A stretch of DNA of 48,943 bases from an uncultured Prochlorococcus sp. (GTDB taxonomy: Bacteria > Cyanobacteriota > Cyanobacteriia > PCC-6307 > Cyanobiaceae), in the NCBI GenBank assembly GCA_902612005.1, contig CACMCA010000010.1, forward strand, positions 1-48,943. The letters run 5' to 3'. Both the position numbers and the translations under genes were made by a program. This document shows, one piece after another, positions 17,156 through 28,259 of this stretch; the stretch's first letter is position 1, and the number at the start of each line of letters is the position of its first letter. The notes beneath the pieces were generated by a model that had not been told where the DNA came from, did no database searches, and saw only the letters and a program-made list of their open reading frames with translations.

Positions 17156-18862
17156 TCATAAATTTTTTATCAATTGTTTTTCACACAATTCTTTATAAAT
17201 TCCAGGTTTATTTATTAAATCAATATGTTTCCCAACTTCGATAATTTCGCCCTTATCGAAAACCACTATTTTATTTGCCTCTTGAGTAGTGGCTAATCTG
17301 TGAGCAATTACAATAACTGTTCTATCTTTCATAGCTCTATTAAGGCCTTCTTGGACTTCGGATTCTGATTCTGCATCTAACGCACTTGTTGCCTCATCTA
17401 AAAGAAGAATTGAGGGGTTCCCAAGTATTGCTCTTGCAATTGCTATCCTCTGGATCTGACCTCCCGAGAAGTTTGTTCCTCTCTCAGTTATCTCAGTTTC
17501 ATATTTCTCAGGAAGCCTTTGAATAAAGTTATGAGCATTTGCTTTTTTTGCTGACTCTATTACTTCTGCTTTAGTAAAATTTCTGCCCATTCTTATTACA
17601 TCAATAATTTTTCCTGAAAACAAAAAAGGCTGTTGTTGTACTAATGCAATTTTTTCTCTAATATCTTTTGTATTTAATAATTTGAGATTTTTATCATCAA
17701 TAAAAATGTCTCCATTATTTGGAGCTAGAAATTTTAATATCAAAGCCAACATTGTACTTTTACCAGCCCCAGATGCTCCAACGAAAGCAGTGACTTCCCC
17801 TGTTTTTATTTCTAAATTGATATTTTTAAGAACTTGATTATTTTTTTTGTATGCGAAATTAACTTTCTTGAAACTTATTTTGCCTTCAATATTGTATATC
17901 CTTGTTAAGTTTTCTTTATCATCTTCGACAGGTTCAAGATTTATGTTTTTCAACCTTCTTATTGATGCTTCTGCCTGTTTATAATCATTAAAATTTGTAC
18001 TTACATGGCTTATTGGATCAATAAGCATCAATATTGCAGCAAAGAAACTACTGAATTCTTGACTTGTTAGAAGCCCTAGATTGATTCTCGCTGCCCCTAA
18101 ACCTAATATTGCTAATATTCCAAATGCTTCAACAAATCCTACAACTGGATGTTGAAATGCAAGTAATTTTAATGTTTTATATTTTGCTTTTTTATTTGCA
18201 TTTAATCTTTTTGAAAATCTATTCTCAATCCAATTTTCTGCAGCAAAAGCTCTTATTGTCGACATTCCATTTATAGATTCACCAATTAATCCTGCTAAAT
18301 TACTTGTTGATTCTTGGCTTTTTTCAGATGCTCTTAAAACTCTTCTTCCAAAACTATTAACTGAAAGAATAATCAATGGTGCTAAAACAAAAGTTGATAA
18401 TGTCAGTGACCAGTCTAAATAAAACATATATATTATTACCGCTAACAACTGCAAAGTACATGGAATAGTATCCTGAGCTGTTTTATAAATAACTTCGCTT
18501 ACTCTATCTGCATCTTCTGTAAGTCTATATGTGATATCCCCTGCTGAAATCTTTTCAACAGAATTCATATCTATTTTTTGAATTCTGCTAAATAAATTTT
18601 CTCTCATTACTTCACTAATTTCTAAAGATGGTTTTGCTATGAATACATCCTGTCCAAATTGAGCAGTTTTCTGAACTAAAAATATAAATAAAGACTTAAT
18701 TATAATTTCAGAAACTTTTGAGAGGTCACCAGATCCAATCGCTGGGATTAAGTTTCCTGCAAAATAAGCTAGTAAAGGCCAACATGCTACATAAATAAGC
18801 ATGCATATAAAACCTTTAATAAACCTATTCGAATATGCTCTGACTGGTGGTATTAGTCTCAA
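17156..18862 (-). CDS. MsbA-type ABC exporter (fused permease and ATPase)
   Basis: A 568-residue half-transporter. Six membrane helices occupy the first 300 residues, with coupling-helix region DMNSVEKISAGDITYRLTED. The nucleotide-binding domain has Walker A GASGAGKST near residue 360, Q-loop VQQQPFLF, signature FSGGQIQR, Walker B ILLLDEATSALD and switch His in IAHRLAT. This is the type IV exporter family (MsbA/lipid or drug exporters); it would work as a homodimer. The substrate is not predictable. The start is TTG at 18862, since the next in-frame Met lies inside helix 1. It is divergent from the S4-domain gene, 56 bases away. Confidence 0.92.
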   Translation of the reverse strand: MRLIPPVRAYSNRFIKGFICMLIYVACWPLLAYFAGNLIPAIGSGDLSKVSEIIIKSLFIFLVQKTAQFGQDVFIAKPSLEISEVMRENLFSRIQKIDMNSVEKISAGDITYRLTEDADRVSEVIYKTAQDTIPCTLQLLAVIIYMFYLDWSLTLSTFVLAPLIILSVNSFGRRVLRASEKSQESTSNLAGLIGESINGMSTIRAFAAENWIENRFSKRLNANKKAKYKTLKLLAFQHPVVGFVEAFGILAILGLGAARINLGLLTSQEFSSFFAAILMLIDPISHVSTNFNDYKQAEASIRRLKNINLEPVEDDKENLTRIYNIEGKISFKKVNFAYKKNNQVLKNINLEIKTGEVTAFVGASGAGKSTMLALILKFLAPNNGDIFIDDKNLKLLNTKDIREKIALVQQQPFLFSGKIIDVIRMGRNFTKAEVIESAKKANAHNFIQRLPEKYETEITERGTNFSGGQIQRIAIARAILGNPSILLLDEATSALDAESESEVQEGLNRAMKDRTVIVIAHRLATTQEANKIVVFDKGEIIEVGKHIDLINKPGIYKELCEKQLIKNL

Positions 18863-18918
18863 GATATTATATATTTAATTGTTTATCCTACTTCATCAAT
18901 ATCTTTGAGTACAAAAAA

Positions 18919-19095
18919 ATGAAATTGGATCAATTTTTAAAATGGAAAAATTTGGTCTCTTCTGGTGGAGAAGCAAAAATTTTTATTAAGTCCGGTTCTG
19001 TCAAAGTTAATGGTGTAATAGAAACTAGAAGAGGAAGAAAGTTAAATAAGGGAGATAAAGTTATATTTCTAAAAAATGAATTATTTTTCGAATAA
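18919..19095 (+). CDS. S4-domain RNA-binding protein (YbcJ/YaaA-like)
   Basis: A 58-residue protein from the ATG at 18919 consisting of essentially one S4 fold: KLDQFLKWKNLVSSGGEAKI, then IKSGSVKVNGVIETRRGRKL and a GDKVIF end. S4 domains of this stand-alone type bind structured RNA and occur in ribosome-related contexts. The extended reading from 18847 adds a non-homologous hydrophobic stretch and is rejected. It is followed by tpiA after 52 bases. Confidence 0.85.
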   Translation: MKLDQFLKWKNLVSSGGEAKIFIKSGSVKVNGVIETRRGRKLNKGDKVIFLKNELFFE

Positions 19096-19147
19096 TTGGC
19101 CTATTAAACTCAATTTATATTAATATAATTTTCTTGGAGATAGTATT

Positions 19148-19873
19148 TTGAGAAAATCTGTAATTGCTGGTAATTGGAAAATGCATATGACTTGTGCTGA
19201 AGCTAAGTCCTACTTAGAAGAGTTTATCCCTTTAATAAAAAACATAAATGAAGATCGTAAAGTTGTTATTGCGCCACCATTTACTGCTATTTCAACCTTT
19301 TCTAATCATTCTGATTTTGATTATTTAGATATTTCTAGTCAAAATATTCACTGGGAGGATGAAGGAGCATTTACTGCAGAAATTTCTCCCAAAATGCTTC
19401 TTGAACATGGTGTCTCATATGCAATAGTTGGCCACAGTGAACCAAGGAAGTATTTTAGTGAAAGTGATGAACAAATTAATAAAAGAGCACTTTTTGCTCA
19501 ATCTAGTGGACTTACTCCAATTGTTTGCGTTGGAGAAACACTAGAACAAAGAGAGAGAGGAGAAGCTGATAGAGTTATTACTAGACAGGTTGAACAAGGA
19601 TTAGAAAATACGGATCCATCTAATTTAATTGTTGCCTATGAACCAATATGGGCAATTGGCACTGGTAAAACATGTGAGGCAGAAGACGCTAATAAAATAT
19701 GTTCATTGATTAGGAAATTAATAGGTTTTGAAGATGTAATTATTCAATATGGAGGATCTGTTAAACCTAATAATATTGACGAAATCATGTCAATGAGTGA
19801 TATCGATGGAGTGTTAGTTGGAGGGGCTTCATTAGATCCGAAAAGTTTTGCGAGAATTGCAAATTATCAATAA
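19148..19873 (+). CDS. tpiA: Triosephosphate isomerase
   Basis: A 241-residue TIM barrel with all catalytic features: GNWKMHMT (Lys of the phosphate site), IVGHSEPR (electrophilic His), [12 protein letters not shown] (catalytic Glu and the flexible loop), and [11 protein letters not shown] plus [10 protein letters not shown] (phosphate-binding glycines). It interconverts dihydroxyacetone phosphate and glyceraldehyde 3-phosphate in the Calvin cycle and glycolysis. The TTG at 19148 is fixed by homology, because the protein begins immediately with [10 protein letters not shown], and a GGAGAT lies about 9 bases upstream. The 3' end overlaps folP by 26 bases. Confidence 0.98.
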   Translation: MRKSVIAGNWKMHMTCAEAKSYLEEFIPLIKNINEDRKVVIAPPFTAISTFSNHSDFDYLDISSQNIHWEDEGAFTAEISPKMLLEHGVSYAIVGHSEPRKYFSESDEQINKRALFAQSSGLTPIVCVGETLEQRERGEADRVITRQVEQGLENTDPSNLIVAYEPIWAIGTGKTCEAEDANKICSLIRKLIGFEDVIIQYGGSVKPNNIDEIMSMSDIDGVLVGGASLDPKSFARIANYQ

Positions 19874-20702
19874 GAAAAGTCAATGGCCAAAGGGCTGGGG
19901 ACAAAAAACTTCAATTATGGGTGTTATTAATTTAACTCCTGATTCATTTAGTGATGGTGGGGAATTAAACTCTTCAAAAAAAGTTTTGGATCAAGTAAAT
20001 CATTTCTTGAGAAATGGTGTTGATGTTATTGATCTTGGTGCTCAAAGTACGAGACCTGGGGCTGAAGAAGTTGGGTCTAGTATTGAAATAAAAAGATTGA
20101 TTCCATACCTTAAATTAATAAAATCTGAATATCCAGATGTTTTAATTTCTATTGATACTTTTAATTCTGAAGTAGCTTACGAAGCTCTTTTAAATGGAGC
20201 TAATTGGATAAATGATGTCACGGGAGGAAGAAGAGATATAAATATTTTGGATGTTGTATCAAAATTCAAGTGTCCATTCGTCATAACTCATAGTCGTGGT
20301 AATAGTCAAAATATGAATCAACTTTCTAATTACCAGAATGTATTGAGTGATGTTAAGTGCTCGCTTGATAATTTAATAAAGAATGCTTTAGAAAAAAATA
20401 TTTCTGAAAGAAATATAATAGTTGATCCTGGAATAGGTTTTTCAAAGGATATTGTTCATAATTTGGAAATCTTAAAAAACTTAGATGTATTTAAAAAATG
20501 GAATTTGCCAATTTTGATAGGTGCATCTAGGAAAAGATTTATAGGAGAAATTTTGAATGAGAAAGACCCAAAAGAAAGAGACATTGGAACACTTGCAGTA
20601 AGCTGTCTTTGTGCTCAATTTAATATACATATTGTGAGAGTTCACAACGTGAAACTAAATTATCAAATTCTAAAAGTAGCTGATAGGATTTACAGAAAAT
20701 AA
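19848..20702 (+). CDS. folP: Dihydropteroate synthase
   Basis: A 284-residue protein with the pterin-site signature [46 protein letters not shown] and the final [11 protein letters not shown]. It condenses p-aminobenzoate with hydroxymethyl-dihydropterin pyrophosphate for folate synthesis. No ATG occurs before the core motif, so the start is TTG at 19848 (or TTG at 19857), inside the end of tpiA, which suggests translational coupling. Its stop lies in an AT palindrome shared with the stop of chlH. Confidence 0.96.
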   Translation: MRELQIINKKSQWPKGWGQKTSIMGVINLTPDSFSDGGELNSSKKVLDQVNHFLRNGVDVIDLGAQSTRPGAEEVGSSIEIKRLIPYLKLIKSEYPDVLISIDTFNSEVAYEALLNGANWINDVTGGRRDINILDVVSKFKCPFVITHSRGNSQNMNQLSNYQNVLSDVKCSLDNLIKNALEKNISERNIIVDPGIGFSKDIVHNLEILKNLDVFKKWNLPILIGASRKRFIGEILNEKDPKERDIGTLAVSCLCAQFNIHIVRVHNVKLNYQILKVADRIYRK

Positions 20703-20715
20703 TAAATTTATTATT
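20698..20715. terminator. AT-only perfect palindrome over the folP and chlH stops
   Basis: Positions 20698-20715 form a perfect 18-base inverted repeat of A and T. It includes the TAA of folP (20700-20702) and the TAA of chlH (20711-20713). It is comparable with the palindrome at 356-375, another convergent junction. A role in bidirectional termination is plausible but unproven. Confidence 0.35.
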
Positions 20716-23700
20716 CTTTAACTCCTTCGATTTTATCCTCTACCTCTTGGTATAGTTCTTTCAACTGTTCGATATTTTCATCTGAAGTTTCCCAATATCC
20801 CCTACCATTGACTTCTAGCAATGTTCCAACAATTCTCCTGAAGCTATTAGGATTAAGATCCATTAATCTTTTCCTCATCTCTTCGTCATTTATAAATGTT
20901 TCATTAGTTTCTTCATATACAAAATTATCTACTTGACCGCTTGTCGCACTCCAACCAAGAGTGTAATTAAGTCTGTTAGAAAGTTCTCTAACTCCTTCGT
21001 AACCAGATTTGAGCATACCTTCATACCACTTAGGATTTAAAAGTTTTGTTCTTGAGTCTAGTCTGATAGTTTCTCCAAGTGTTCTAACTTGAGCATTAGA
21101 AGTGGTTGTGTCTGCTATGTAGCTACTAGGTTCTTTGCCGTCATCTCTTAGTGTCTTGATCAATTTTGTTGGATCTGAATCAAAATAATGACTTACATCT
21201 GTTAGTGAAATCTCTGAGGAATCAAGGTTTTGAAATGTAACATCTGCTGTTTTCATTACTGACTCAAATACTTCTCTTTTTTGATTCATCTCACCCGGAT
21301 TATCAGCATTAAAAGCATATGTTTTGCGTGATAAATACATTTCTTGTAATTCATTTTCTTCCTCCCAAGTTGAATTTTCTACGGCTAAATTAACATTTGA
21401 ACTGTAACTTCCACTTGCATTAGAGAATACTCTTGCTGAAGCTTCTCTGATAGAGCTACCCTCTTTTTCTGCTTGTTCTAGTGAGTGTTTTCTTACGAAA
21501 TTATATTCCAATGGTTCATCAGCCTCAGCCGCTAATTTGACCGCCTGATCTATTAATGCCATCTGATTTATAAATAGATCTCTAAATACTCCTGAGCAGT
21601 TAACGACTACATCTATTCTTGGCCTACCTAATTCTTCTAAAGGGATTAATTCTAATTTGTTGATTCTTCCAACAGAATCTGGTTTTGGTTTTACCCCAAC
21701 AAACCATAAGATTTGAGCAAGTGATTCTCCATAAGTTTTGATGTTATCAGTGCCCCATAAAACACAAGCAATTGTTTCAGGCCAGGTCCCTTGCTCTTCC
21801 TTTTGTCTCTCTATTAATTTGTCTACAACACATTTTGCAGCAGCCACTGCTGCTGTAGTAGGGATTGATTGTGGATCAAGTGCATGAATATTTTTACCAC
21901 TAGGTAAAACACCTGGATTTCTTATAGGATCTCCTCCTGGTCCAGGTAAAACATAATTTCCATCTAATGCTTTAATGAGGCTATCCATTTCTTTATCAGC
22001 ACAGACTTGTTCCAAACAGAAAAGTAAGTAATCAAATAATTTATTTAATTCCTTCTGATTAACTTCATTAAATCCATTTAAGTTACATACCCTAAGCCAA
22101 GGGGTTGGTAAATTCAGACCAAATACTTTAAGAAAGTCAAACAATTTGGAAAGGAGTGATTTTTCTAAATAAACTCTGCCATCAACAATTTTTAAAGAGT
22201 TGACCATCGCAAAAATAGACTCTCTTGCTGTTTTTATGATTTTTTCATTTAATTCTACAAATTTGAGTTCACCTTTATTATTACCATCATAAATTTGCTC
22301 AATAGTCAGACCCATGGATTCAGCAAGCAGTCCAGGAAGAGATCTTAATCCCTCTTGTTCTCTCTCTAAAGATGCAATATTTACAAGAGTTGCAACAGCT
22401 TCTTCTGCAGTAGGCGCTTCTCCAATAGTATGAAGACCACAAGGTAATAATCTACTTTCAATTTCCATCAACTGTTTGTATATATTACCAACAAATAAAT
22501 CTCTTTCATCTATTGAGAGTTCTTCTGCATCTTTTGAAGGGAGCTCAACATCCTTGTCAAGATTACATTGTTTAGAAGTCTCGACTATTGCATTAACTAT
22601 TTGAATACCTCTACTATTTTCTCTTAGTTGTTGATAAGAACCAACAAGTTCGCTTAGTTCTTTAAGTCCTTTATAGAGTCCTGCATTTTCTGCTGGAGGA
22701 GTTAAATAACTAATAGTTGAAGCATAGCCTCTTCTTTTCGCGATTGTTGCTTCAGAGGGATTATTAGCAGCATAGTAATACAAATTAGGTAATGATCCAA
22801 TTAGAGAATCCGGATAGCATGTTTCACTCATACCCATTTGTTTGCCAGGCATAAATTCAAGTGATCCGTGAGTTCCAAAATGTAGAACAGCATCAGCTCC
22901 CCAGATTTTTTCTACATAGGTGTAATAAGCGGCAAAACCATGATGAGGACTAGCACTTCTTGAATAAAGTAACCTCATTGGATCACCTTCATAACCGAAT
23001 GTAGGTTGAACACCTATAAAAACATTTCCAAAATGTTTTCCGTAAATAAGAAGATTTTGTCCGTCACTATTTAAGTTTCCAGGAGGTTTACCCCAATTCT
23101 CCTCAAGTCTTTGTGAATATGGTGTGAACTCTTCGTATTCTTTTACTGACATCTTATGAGCAATATTTAACTCGGGAGAGCCGTCCATTGCTTCCGGGTT
23201 ATTAATTACTTTTTCCATTAATTCTTTTGAATTACTTGGAAGTTCATCTATTTGATATCCTTTCGATTTCATTTCAAGGAGCACTCTATAAATTGAACCG
23301 AAAACATTTAAGTATGCTGCCGTACCAACATTTCCTTTGTCTGGTGGAAAACTAAATACTGTGATGGCTAATTTTTTGTCCTTTCTTTGTTTAACTCTTA
23401 AAGTTGACCATCTTATGGCTCTTTCAGCGATTACATCAACTCGATCTTGGAGCGTATGCGCCTTACCTGTAGCATCATCACGTCCTGAGAGAATAATAGG
23501 TTCAATAGCACCATCAAGCTCTGGAATTGCGATTTGAAGTGCTACCTGGACTGGGTGTAAACCTAAATCACTATCTTCCCATTCTTGTGTGGTTTGGAAG
23601 ACTAATGGAAGTGCAACCATGTAGGGTCTGTTTAACCTTTTTAGGGCTTCAATAGCTTTAGGATGATCTTGTCTCGCTGGCCCACCAACTAGTGCAAATC

Positions 23701-24721
23701 CTGTTAAAGATACAACTCCATCTACTATAGGTTGATCCTTATTTATGGAATCATAATAAAATTCATTAACTGGTTTAGAAAAATCTAAACCTCCACAGAA
23801 GATAGGTAGAACTCTCGCACCTCTGTATTCCAATTCTTGAATAACAGCAACGTAATGAGCATCATCTCCCGTAACGATATGACTCCTTTGAAGCACTAAA
23901 CCTATTGTTGGAGTTTTATCATCTTTAGGATTTATATCTTTCCTATTATTTTCCCAATTTTGATACTCTTTAAGACTTTCAAACATGCAAGGAGCAAGAG
24001 GATGCCAAATTCCTAAATCTGGAAATGTTTCTGGGTCTTGAATTTTGAATTCTTCTATTTGATCTTTTATGATCTCTGAAACAGCGTATTTTTCAGAAAT
24101 CATTAATAAGAAGTTTTTTAAGTTCTCAGTAGTACCGCCTAACCAATACTGAAAACTCAGAATAAATGTTCTAGCATCTTGAGCTTTTTCTACTGGTAGA
24201 TATTTAAGTATTGAAGGTAGTGTATTTAATAACTTCAACATTGAATCTTGGAAACTTGCTCCATCAGATTCTTTTTTCTTTTTTATTAAATCTCCAATAA
24301 TACTTTTAGATTGACCAAGTTGGGCCATACTAAATGAACCCAACTTATTTAATCTCATTACCTCTGGCATGGAGGGAAAAACAATTGATGCTTTAAGTTT
24401 GTCTTTAAATGGAGATACTGCATCAACAACTTTTTGAGCAAGATCTTCAATGAAAATTAGAGAAGCAACAAATATATCTGCATTGGCTATATCTTCTTTA
24501 AAATCCTCAAAATTACTATCATTCCTAAGTTCTTCGATAAGATAGCCGCTTAGGTCTATACCTATTGGCCCATTCATCTTATTTATTGATTTTGCAGCTT
24601 CCGTTAAGGAATTTTGGTATTGTGGCTCAAGGACAACATAAACTGCTTTTATTACAACTTTGTGTTTGTTATCCTCAACAGGAGATACTCTGCGGTTTGC
24701 TGAGCGGACCTGCGTAAACAT
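20711..24721 (-). CDS. chlH: Magnesium chelatase subunit H
   Basis: The 1336-residue protein matches ChlH/BchH in length and motif order. It has an N-terminal region rich in KAVYVVLEP and [11 protein letters not shown], a central [19 protein letters not shown] segment, and [19 protein letters not shown], the conserved porphyrin-binding region shared with Cob[16 protein letters not shown] follows. It binds protoporphyrin IX and, with ChlI and ChlD (not in this window), inserts Mg2+ as the first committed step of chlorophyll synthesis. It is divergent from dapB, with about 100 bases of shared upstream region. Confidence 0.98.
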   Translation of the reverse strand: MFTQVRSANRRVSPVEDNKHKVVIKAVYVVLEPQYQNSLTEAAKSINKMNGPIGIDLSGYLIEELRNDSNFEDFKEDIANADIFVASLIFIEDLAQKVVDAVSPFKDKLKASIVFPSMPEVMRLNKLGSFSMAQLGQSKSIIGDLIKKKKESDGASFQDSMLKLLNTLPSILKYLPVEKAQDARTFILSFQYWLGGTTENLKNFLLMISEKYAVSEIIKDQIEEFKIQDPETFPDLGIWHPLAPCMFESLKEYQNWENNRKDINPKDDKTPTIGLVLQRSHIVTGDDAHYVAVIQELEYRGARVLPIFCGGLDFSKPVNEFYYDSINKDQPIVDGVVSLTGFALVGGPARQDHPKAIEALKRLNRPYMVALPLVFQTTQEWEDSDLGLHPVQVALQIAIPELDGAIEPIILSGRDDATGKAHTLQDRVDVIAERAIRWSTLRVKQRKDKKLAITVFSFPPDKGNVGTAAYLNVFGSIYRVLLEMKSKGYQIDELPSNSKELMEKVINNPEAMDGSPELNIAHKMSVKEYEEFTPYSQRLEENWGKPPGNLNSDGQNLLIYGKHFGNVFIGVQPTFGYEGDPMRLLYSRSASPHHGFAAYYTYVEKIWGADAVLHFGTHGSLEFMPGKQMGMSETCYPDSLIGSLPNLYYYAANNPSEATIAKRRGYASTISYLTPPAENAGLYKGLKELSELVGSYQQLRENSRGIQIVNAIVETSKQCNLDKDVELPSKDAEELSIDERDLFVGNIYKQLMEIESRLLPCGLHTIGEAPTAEEAVATLVNIASLEREQEGLRSLPGLLAESMGLTIEQIYDGNNKGELKFVELNEKIIKTARESIFAMVNSLKIVDGRVYLEKSLLSKLFDFLKVFGLNLPTPWLRVCNLNGFNEVNQKELNKLFDYLLFCLEQVCADKEMDSLIKALDGNYVLPGPGGDPIRNPGVLPSGKNIHALDPQSIPTTAAVAAAKCVVDKLIERQKEEQGTWPETIACVLWGTDNIKTYGESLAQILWFVGVKPKPDSVGRINKLELIPLEELGRPRIDVVVNCSGVFRDLFINQMALIDQAVKLAAEADEPLEYNFVRKHSLEQAEKEGSSIREASARVFSNASGSYSSNVNLAVENSTWEEENELQEMYLSRKTYAFNADNPGEMNQKREVFESVMKTADVTFQNLDSSEISLTDVSHYFDSDPTKLIKTLRDDGKEPSSYIADTTTSNAQVRTLGETIRLDSRTKLLNPKWYEGMLKSGYEGVRELSNRLNYTLGWSATSGQVDNFVYEETNETFINDEEMRKRLMDLNPNSFRRIVGTLLEVNGRGYWETSDENIEQLKELYQEVEDKIEGVKE

Positions 24722-24822
24722 TGATTTTCTTTAAGTATTTCTACCAGCCTACGAATGAAAAGACGTTATTGTGTGCAATATAAATAGCGTGTAACAACCT
24801 TTAAAAAAAAATTTTTAAAAAA

Positions 24823-25671
24823 ATGATTGAAAATTCTAAAAAACCTATACCAGTACTAGTTTCCGGAGCTTTAGGCAGAATGGGTAGAGAAGTTGTTAAT
24901 ACTGTTTTAAATTCCAAAGATTGTGATCTTGTTGCAGCAATCGACATAAATGAAAAGAATAATGGCTCAAATATTTCTGAATTATTAAATGTTGAAAATT
25001 GTGATGTTTTTGTTTCTAATGATTTTGAAGGAACTTTATGTTCTGTAAGTCAAAATTATAGAAATGAAAAAATCAAACCTGTATTGGTTGATTTTACTCA
25101 TCCTGATTCTGTATATGAAAATACCAGATCAGCTATTGCATATGGTGTATCTCCAGTCGTAGGAACTACTGGTCTAAGCCGTTCGCAAATACAAGATTTG
25201 TCTGTTTTTGCTCAGAAAGCATCCGTTGGTTGTGCAATAATTCCTAATTTTTCAGTAGGTATGGTTCTTCTTCAGCAAGCGGCATCGGTAGCTGCAAGGT
25301 TTTATGACAATATTGAATTAATAGAAATGCATCATAATCAAAAAGCTGATTCTCCTAGTGGGACATGTATAAAAACTGCAGAAATGATTGAAGAATATCC
25401 AAAGAAATTTAATCAAAATTTAGTAAAAGAGTCTGAGTCATTGAAAGGTGTACGGGGTGGGCTCAGAGATTCAGGAATTAATATACATTCTGTACGATTA
25501 CCAGGATTACTAGCTCATCAGTTAGTAATTATGGGATCTCCGGGTGAAACCTACACCATTAAGCATGACACTATTGATAGAAAGGCATATATGCCAGGAG
25601 TTTTACAGGCTATTAAAAAAATAGGTAATTATGAAACTTTAGTTTACGGACTTGAGAAATTGATTTTTTAA
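24823..25671 (+). CDS. dapB: 4-hydroxy-tetrahydrodipicolinate reductase
   Basis: A 282-residue protein with NAD(P)-binding [40 protein letters not shown] and the active-site [14 protein letters not shown] (catalytic His and Lys). The dimerisation end has [22 protein letters not shown]. It carries out the reduction step of the diaminopimelate/lysine pathway. The next gene begins one base after its stop, so the two are probably co-transcribed. Confidence 0.97.
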   Translation: MIENSKKPIPVLVSGALGRMGREVVNTVLNSKDCDLVAAIDINEKNNGSNISELLNVENCDVFVSNDFEGTLCSVSQNYRNEKIKPVLVDFTHPDSVYENTRSAIAYGVSPVVGTTGLSRSQIQDLSVFAQKASVGCAIIPNFSVGMVLLQQAASVAARFYDNIELIEMHHNQKADSPSGTCIKTAEMIEEYPKKFNQNLVKESESLKGVRGGLRDSGINIHSVRLPGLLAHQLVIMGSPGETYTIKHDTIDRKAYMPGVLQAIKKIGNYETLVYGLEKLIF

Positions 25672-25672
25672 A

Positions 25673-26314
25673 ATGTTAATACCAATTAATTCAAGTCAAA
25701 TTTCAAAACTTATTCCTGCAGTTGGTACAGGAAGTCAATTTAAGTACGCGTTGGGGAATCCTAGAAAAATTCTTCAAAGAGTAATAGTTTCTTCAATTGG
25801 TGGATTTATCTCATTAATTATTAGTTCGACTGGAGATCAAACTAATAATTTCTGGTTATTCCTATGTGTAGGTTTCTTTTTGTATATCATATGGGGCCCA
25901 ATTCTTGAATCAAGTAGAAAAAATTTGCAATTAAGAAAATATAAATTTTTTTCTATATTTGATGGCTACATATCAGATATCTATAAAACAGAAAAGATTG
26001 AAAGTTCAAGAGAACAATCTAATAGGCAAGGAAGATTAGAAGTTATCGAAAACAAAAGGACTTGGTTAGTACTTGAATTGGAAGATGAAGATGGTTATTT
26101 GGAAAAGTTAAGTTTTCCTATGGAAAATAAGCACAGTCAAATTAGAGTGGGTTCGAGTATTAGATGTTTAATAACATCTGATAACCGTAATTTTGACAGA
26201 GATTTTTATTTGACCGATGCTTGGCTTCCTGAAATTAACTTATGGGTTGGTGAGTACCCATATTTATTAAGACCAGCATTCGAGGAAATTTGCTATATTT
26301 ACTTGAATAGATAG
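25673..26314 (+). CDS. Cyanobacteria-specific membrane protein of unknown function
   Basis: A 213-residue protein. The N-terminal 35 residues include KLIPAVGTGSQFKYALGNP. Two membrane helices follow (about 38-52 and 60-80), then WGPILESSRKNLQLRKYKFF and a soluble beta-rich domain. It ends YLTDAWLPEINLWVGEYPYLLRP. This matches a family widespread in cyanobacteria that is often labelled 'phosphate ABC transporter permease'; nothing in the sequence supports that label. It is coupled to dapB by a one-base gap. Confidence 0.7.
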   Translation: MLIPINSSQISKLIPAVGTGSQFKYALGNPRKILQRVIVSSIGGFISLIISSTGDQTNNFWLFLCVGFFLYIIWGPILESSRKNLQLRKYKFFSIFDGYISDIYKTEKIESSREQSNRQGRLEVIENKRTWLVLELEDEDGYLEKLSFPMENKHSQIRVGSSIRCLITSDNRNFDRDFYLTDAWLPEINLWVGEYPYLLRPAFEEICYIYLNR

Positions 26315-26333
26315 TTGATACTTATATAATTCG

Positions 26334-27488
26334 ATGAAAAATAAATTCAATTTTAAAATTGTTGGCTCCGGTCCCACTGGTCTATTTCTTTCAATTGCAC
26401 TTTCAAAATTTGATTGCAATATTTTTTTAACTGATCTATTAACAAAAGATAGATTAATCCATAAAGATAAAACGTATGCAATTACTCACTCAACAAGAAA
26501 AATCTTATCTAAATTTAGACTTTGGGAAAAATTAGAACCATTTTTATTTGGCTTTGATACCCTTTCAATTTCAGATAGCGTAACTTCTGCTTTGACAAAT
26601 TTATCAACTTTTGATTTAGATGATGACATAAGTTCTGCTGAAAATATTGGATGGGTAGTTAAACATTCGGATCTCATGAACGTATTTTTTCAAGAGATTG
26701 ATAATTGTGAAAATATATTTTTTATGCCACCACAGAGATTATTACGTAAAAAAATATTATTTGATTATCAATTCTTTTCAACAGGAGCAAACTCACTTGA
26801 TAAAAAAATCTTAAATTTTGTTGATATAAAAAAATCTTATAGTCAGTCTTGTTTAACTTTTAAAGTTTCTCTTAGAGGTCATTGTGAAAAACGCGCTTAT
26901 GAAATTTTTAGAAAAGAAGGACCCCTTGCATTATTACCTTTAGAAAAAAATTTATATCAAGTAATTTGGACTTCCAGTACATTAAAGGCAACTGAAAGGT
27001 TAAATTCTGATAAGAATTTTTTAATGGATAATTTATCAACTATCTTGCCTGCTGAATTTAAATTGGATCAAATAGTTGGCGAATTTAATATTTTTCCTGT
27101 TTCATTATCCTTAAATTTACCAGTTTTAAATTTTAAAAAATTAGTTTTTGTAGGAGATGCATTTCATACCTTTCATCCTGTTGGTGGTCAGGGTCTAAAT
27201 AGTTGTTGGAGAGATGTTAATACTATTTATGATCTTTTTAATAAAAATACTGCGATTACTAAAGTGCAATTGATGTCATTTAAATTTAAGTATTTTTCAA
27301 GCAGGATTTTAGATATTATCGTCACTATTTTCATAACTGATTCATTGATATCAATTTTTGCTAATAGAAACGTTTTTTTATTTCCAATAAGGAAATTTTC
27401 ATTTTTACTTTTAAATAATTTTCTTTTTATTAGAAAATTAGTCCTAAATCAAATGACTAAATCTCTCATTTATTCAAGTATTAAATAA
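26334..27488 (+). CDS. UbiH/COQ6-family FAD-dependent monooxygenase
   Basis: A 384-residue flavoprotein. The N-terminal dinucleotide fold is IVGSGPTGLFLSIALSKF, and the second FAD motif is FVGDAFHTFHPVGGQGLNSCWRD near residue 283, with the GD-x-AH and GQGLN features of aromatic hydroxylases acting on quinone precursors. Between them lies the sheet-rich substrate domain. The likely role is ring hydroxylation of a prenylated quinone or related lipid, possibly in plastoquinone or tocopherol-like metabolism; the substrate is inferred only from family. The C-terminus is hydrophobic, fitting membrane association. Confidence 0.78.
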   Translation: MKNKFNFKIVGSGPTGLFLSIALSKFDCNIFLTDLLTKDRLIHKDKTYAITHSTRKILSKFRLWEKLEPFLFGFDTLSISDSVTSALTNLSTFDLDDDISSAENIGWVVKHSDLMNVFFQEIDNCENIFFMPPQRLLRKKILFDYQFFSTGANSLDKKILNFVDIKKSYSQSCLTFKVSLRGHCEKRAYEIFRKEGPLALLPLEKNLYQVIWTSSTLKATERLNSDKNFLMDNLSTILPAEFKLDQIVGEFNIFPVSLSLNLPVLNFKKLVFVGDAFHTFHPVGGQGLNSCWRDVNTIYDLFNKNTAITKVQLMSFKFKYFSSRILDIIVTIFITDSLISIFANRNVFLFPIRKFSFLLLNNFLFIRKLVLNQMTKSLIYSSIK

Positions 27489-27493
27489 AACTC

Positions 27494-27691
27494 ATGAATA
27501 ATTATGTATCAAAAGAAATGATAATTTATTTATTTAATGTAGTAGGTTTAGATGAATCCTCTATTGAACTTGGTATAAAATTATCTTTAAAAAATAACAC
27601 TCCACTGCCAATATTATTATGGAGTTATGGAATGCTAACTATTGAAGAACTAGATAAGTTATATTCATTTTTATTTCAAAAAATGGATTAA
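27494..27691 (+). CDS. DUF2949 family small protein
   Basis: A 65-residue protein with the DUF2949 layout: helix IIYLFNVVGLDESSIELGIK, then NNTPLPILLWSYGMLTIEEL and a final helix LDKLYSFLF. The P-L-P-x-x-L-W-x-Y-G-x-x-[ST] core is the family signature. The role is unknown; the family is restricted to cyanobacteria. It begins 5 bases after the monooxygenase stop, so it is co-transcribed with it. Confidence 0.8.
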   Translation: MNNYVSKEMIIYLFNVVGLDESSIELGIKLSLKNNTPLPILLWSYGMLTIEELDKLYSFLFQKMD

Positions 27692-27757
27692 TAATTCTGT
27701 TATACTTTGTCCATATCTTAATAAAGAACAATTACAGTTTTAACTAGAGGAAATCAA

Positions 27758-28246
27758 GTATCAAGAAAATCTATAGAGAAGCTTGATTTATTATTATTAA
27801 TACTAGAAACTATTGACTTAAATGGTATCCAGTCCCTTTACGCCTTATCAAATAGACTTAATTTAAATAATGTTTTGCCAAATAAAGTTACTATTTGGAA
27901 ATTAAGGAATAATAATCCATTGAGAAAATCTTATGTTAGTACCAATATTAAACTTAACGAATTCGATGCATTAATTAGAATTACAGTTGAAATGTCTAAA
28001 TATTTATATCCATATATAAGAGAGATACTTAAATCTAAGGAAAATATTGAAGAGAATTCAGTTATTTGGAATGATTTTAATAAGAGATTTATTGAGTTGA
28101 TTAAAGAGAGATTTAATATAGATAGTATGAGAGTTAAAAAGCTTTTAAATCAAGATGAAAATGATGAAATCATCATTAAATCTTTGCTTGTTCTATCTTT
28201 TTGCATTTCAAATCAGGGTTATCAAAAGTTGAAGAATTTTTTATAA
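27758..28246 (+). CDS. DUF3038 family protein without a standard start codon
   Basis: The protein-coding frame is open from 27725. It contains KLDLLLLILETIDLNGIQSL, then NVLPNKVTIWKLRNNNPLRK, the DUF3038 core, and an all-helical C-terminal half. Between 27725 and 27875 there is no in-frame ATG, GTG or TTG; the first is a TTG at 27875, inside the conserved domain. AGAGGA at 27745-27750 lies seven bases before GTA at 27758, so I place the start there; ATT at 27731 is the alternative. TATACT at 27701-27706 could be a -10 element. The next gene is its usual partner, DUF4335. Confidence 0.7.
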   Translation, partial: VSRKSIEKLDLLLLILETIDLNGIQSLYALSNRLNLNNVLPNKVTIWKLRNNNPLRKSYVSTNIKLNEFDALIRITVEMSKYLYPYIREILKSKENIEENSVIWNDFNKRFIELIKERFNIDSMRVKKLLNQDENDEIIIKSLLVLSFCISNQGYQKLKNFL

Positions 28247-28259
28247 GATTTTACATATT

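Noticed and set aside
19848..19873. Overlap of tpiA and folP as a possible frameshift or fusion
   Set aside because: Both proteins are complete with all motifs, and the 26-base overlap is simply a TTG start inside tpiA.
25673..26314. Phosphate ABC transporter permease label
   Set aside because: Only two membrane helices and no permease EAA-type loop are visible; the label appears to be a propagated annotation.
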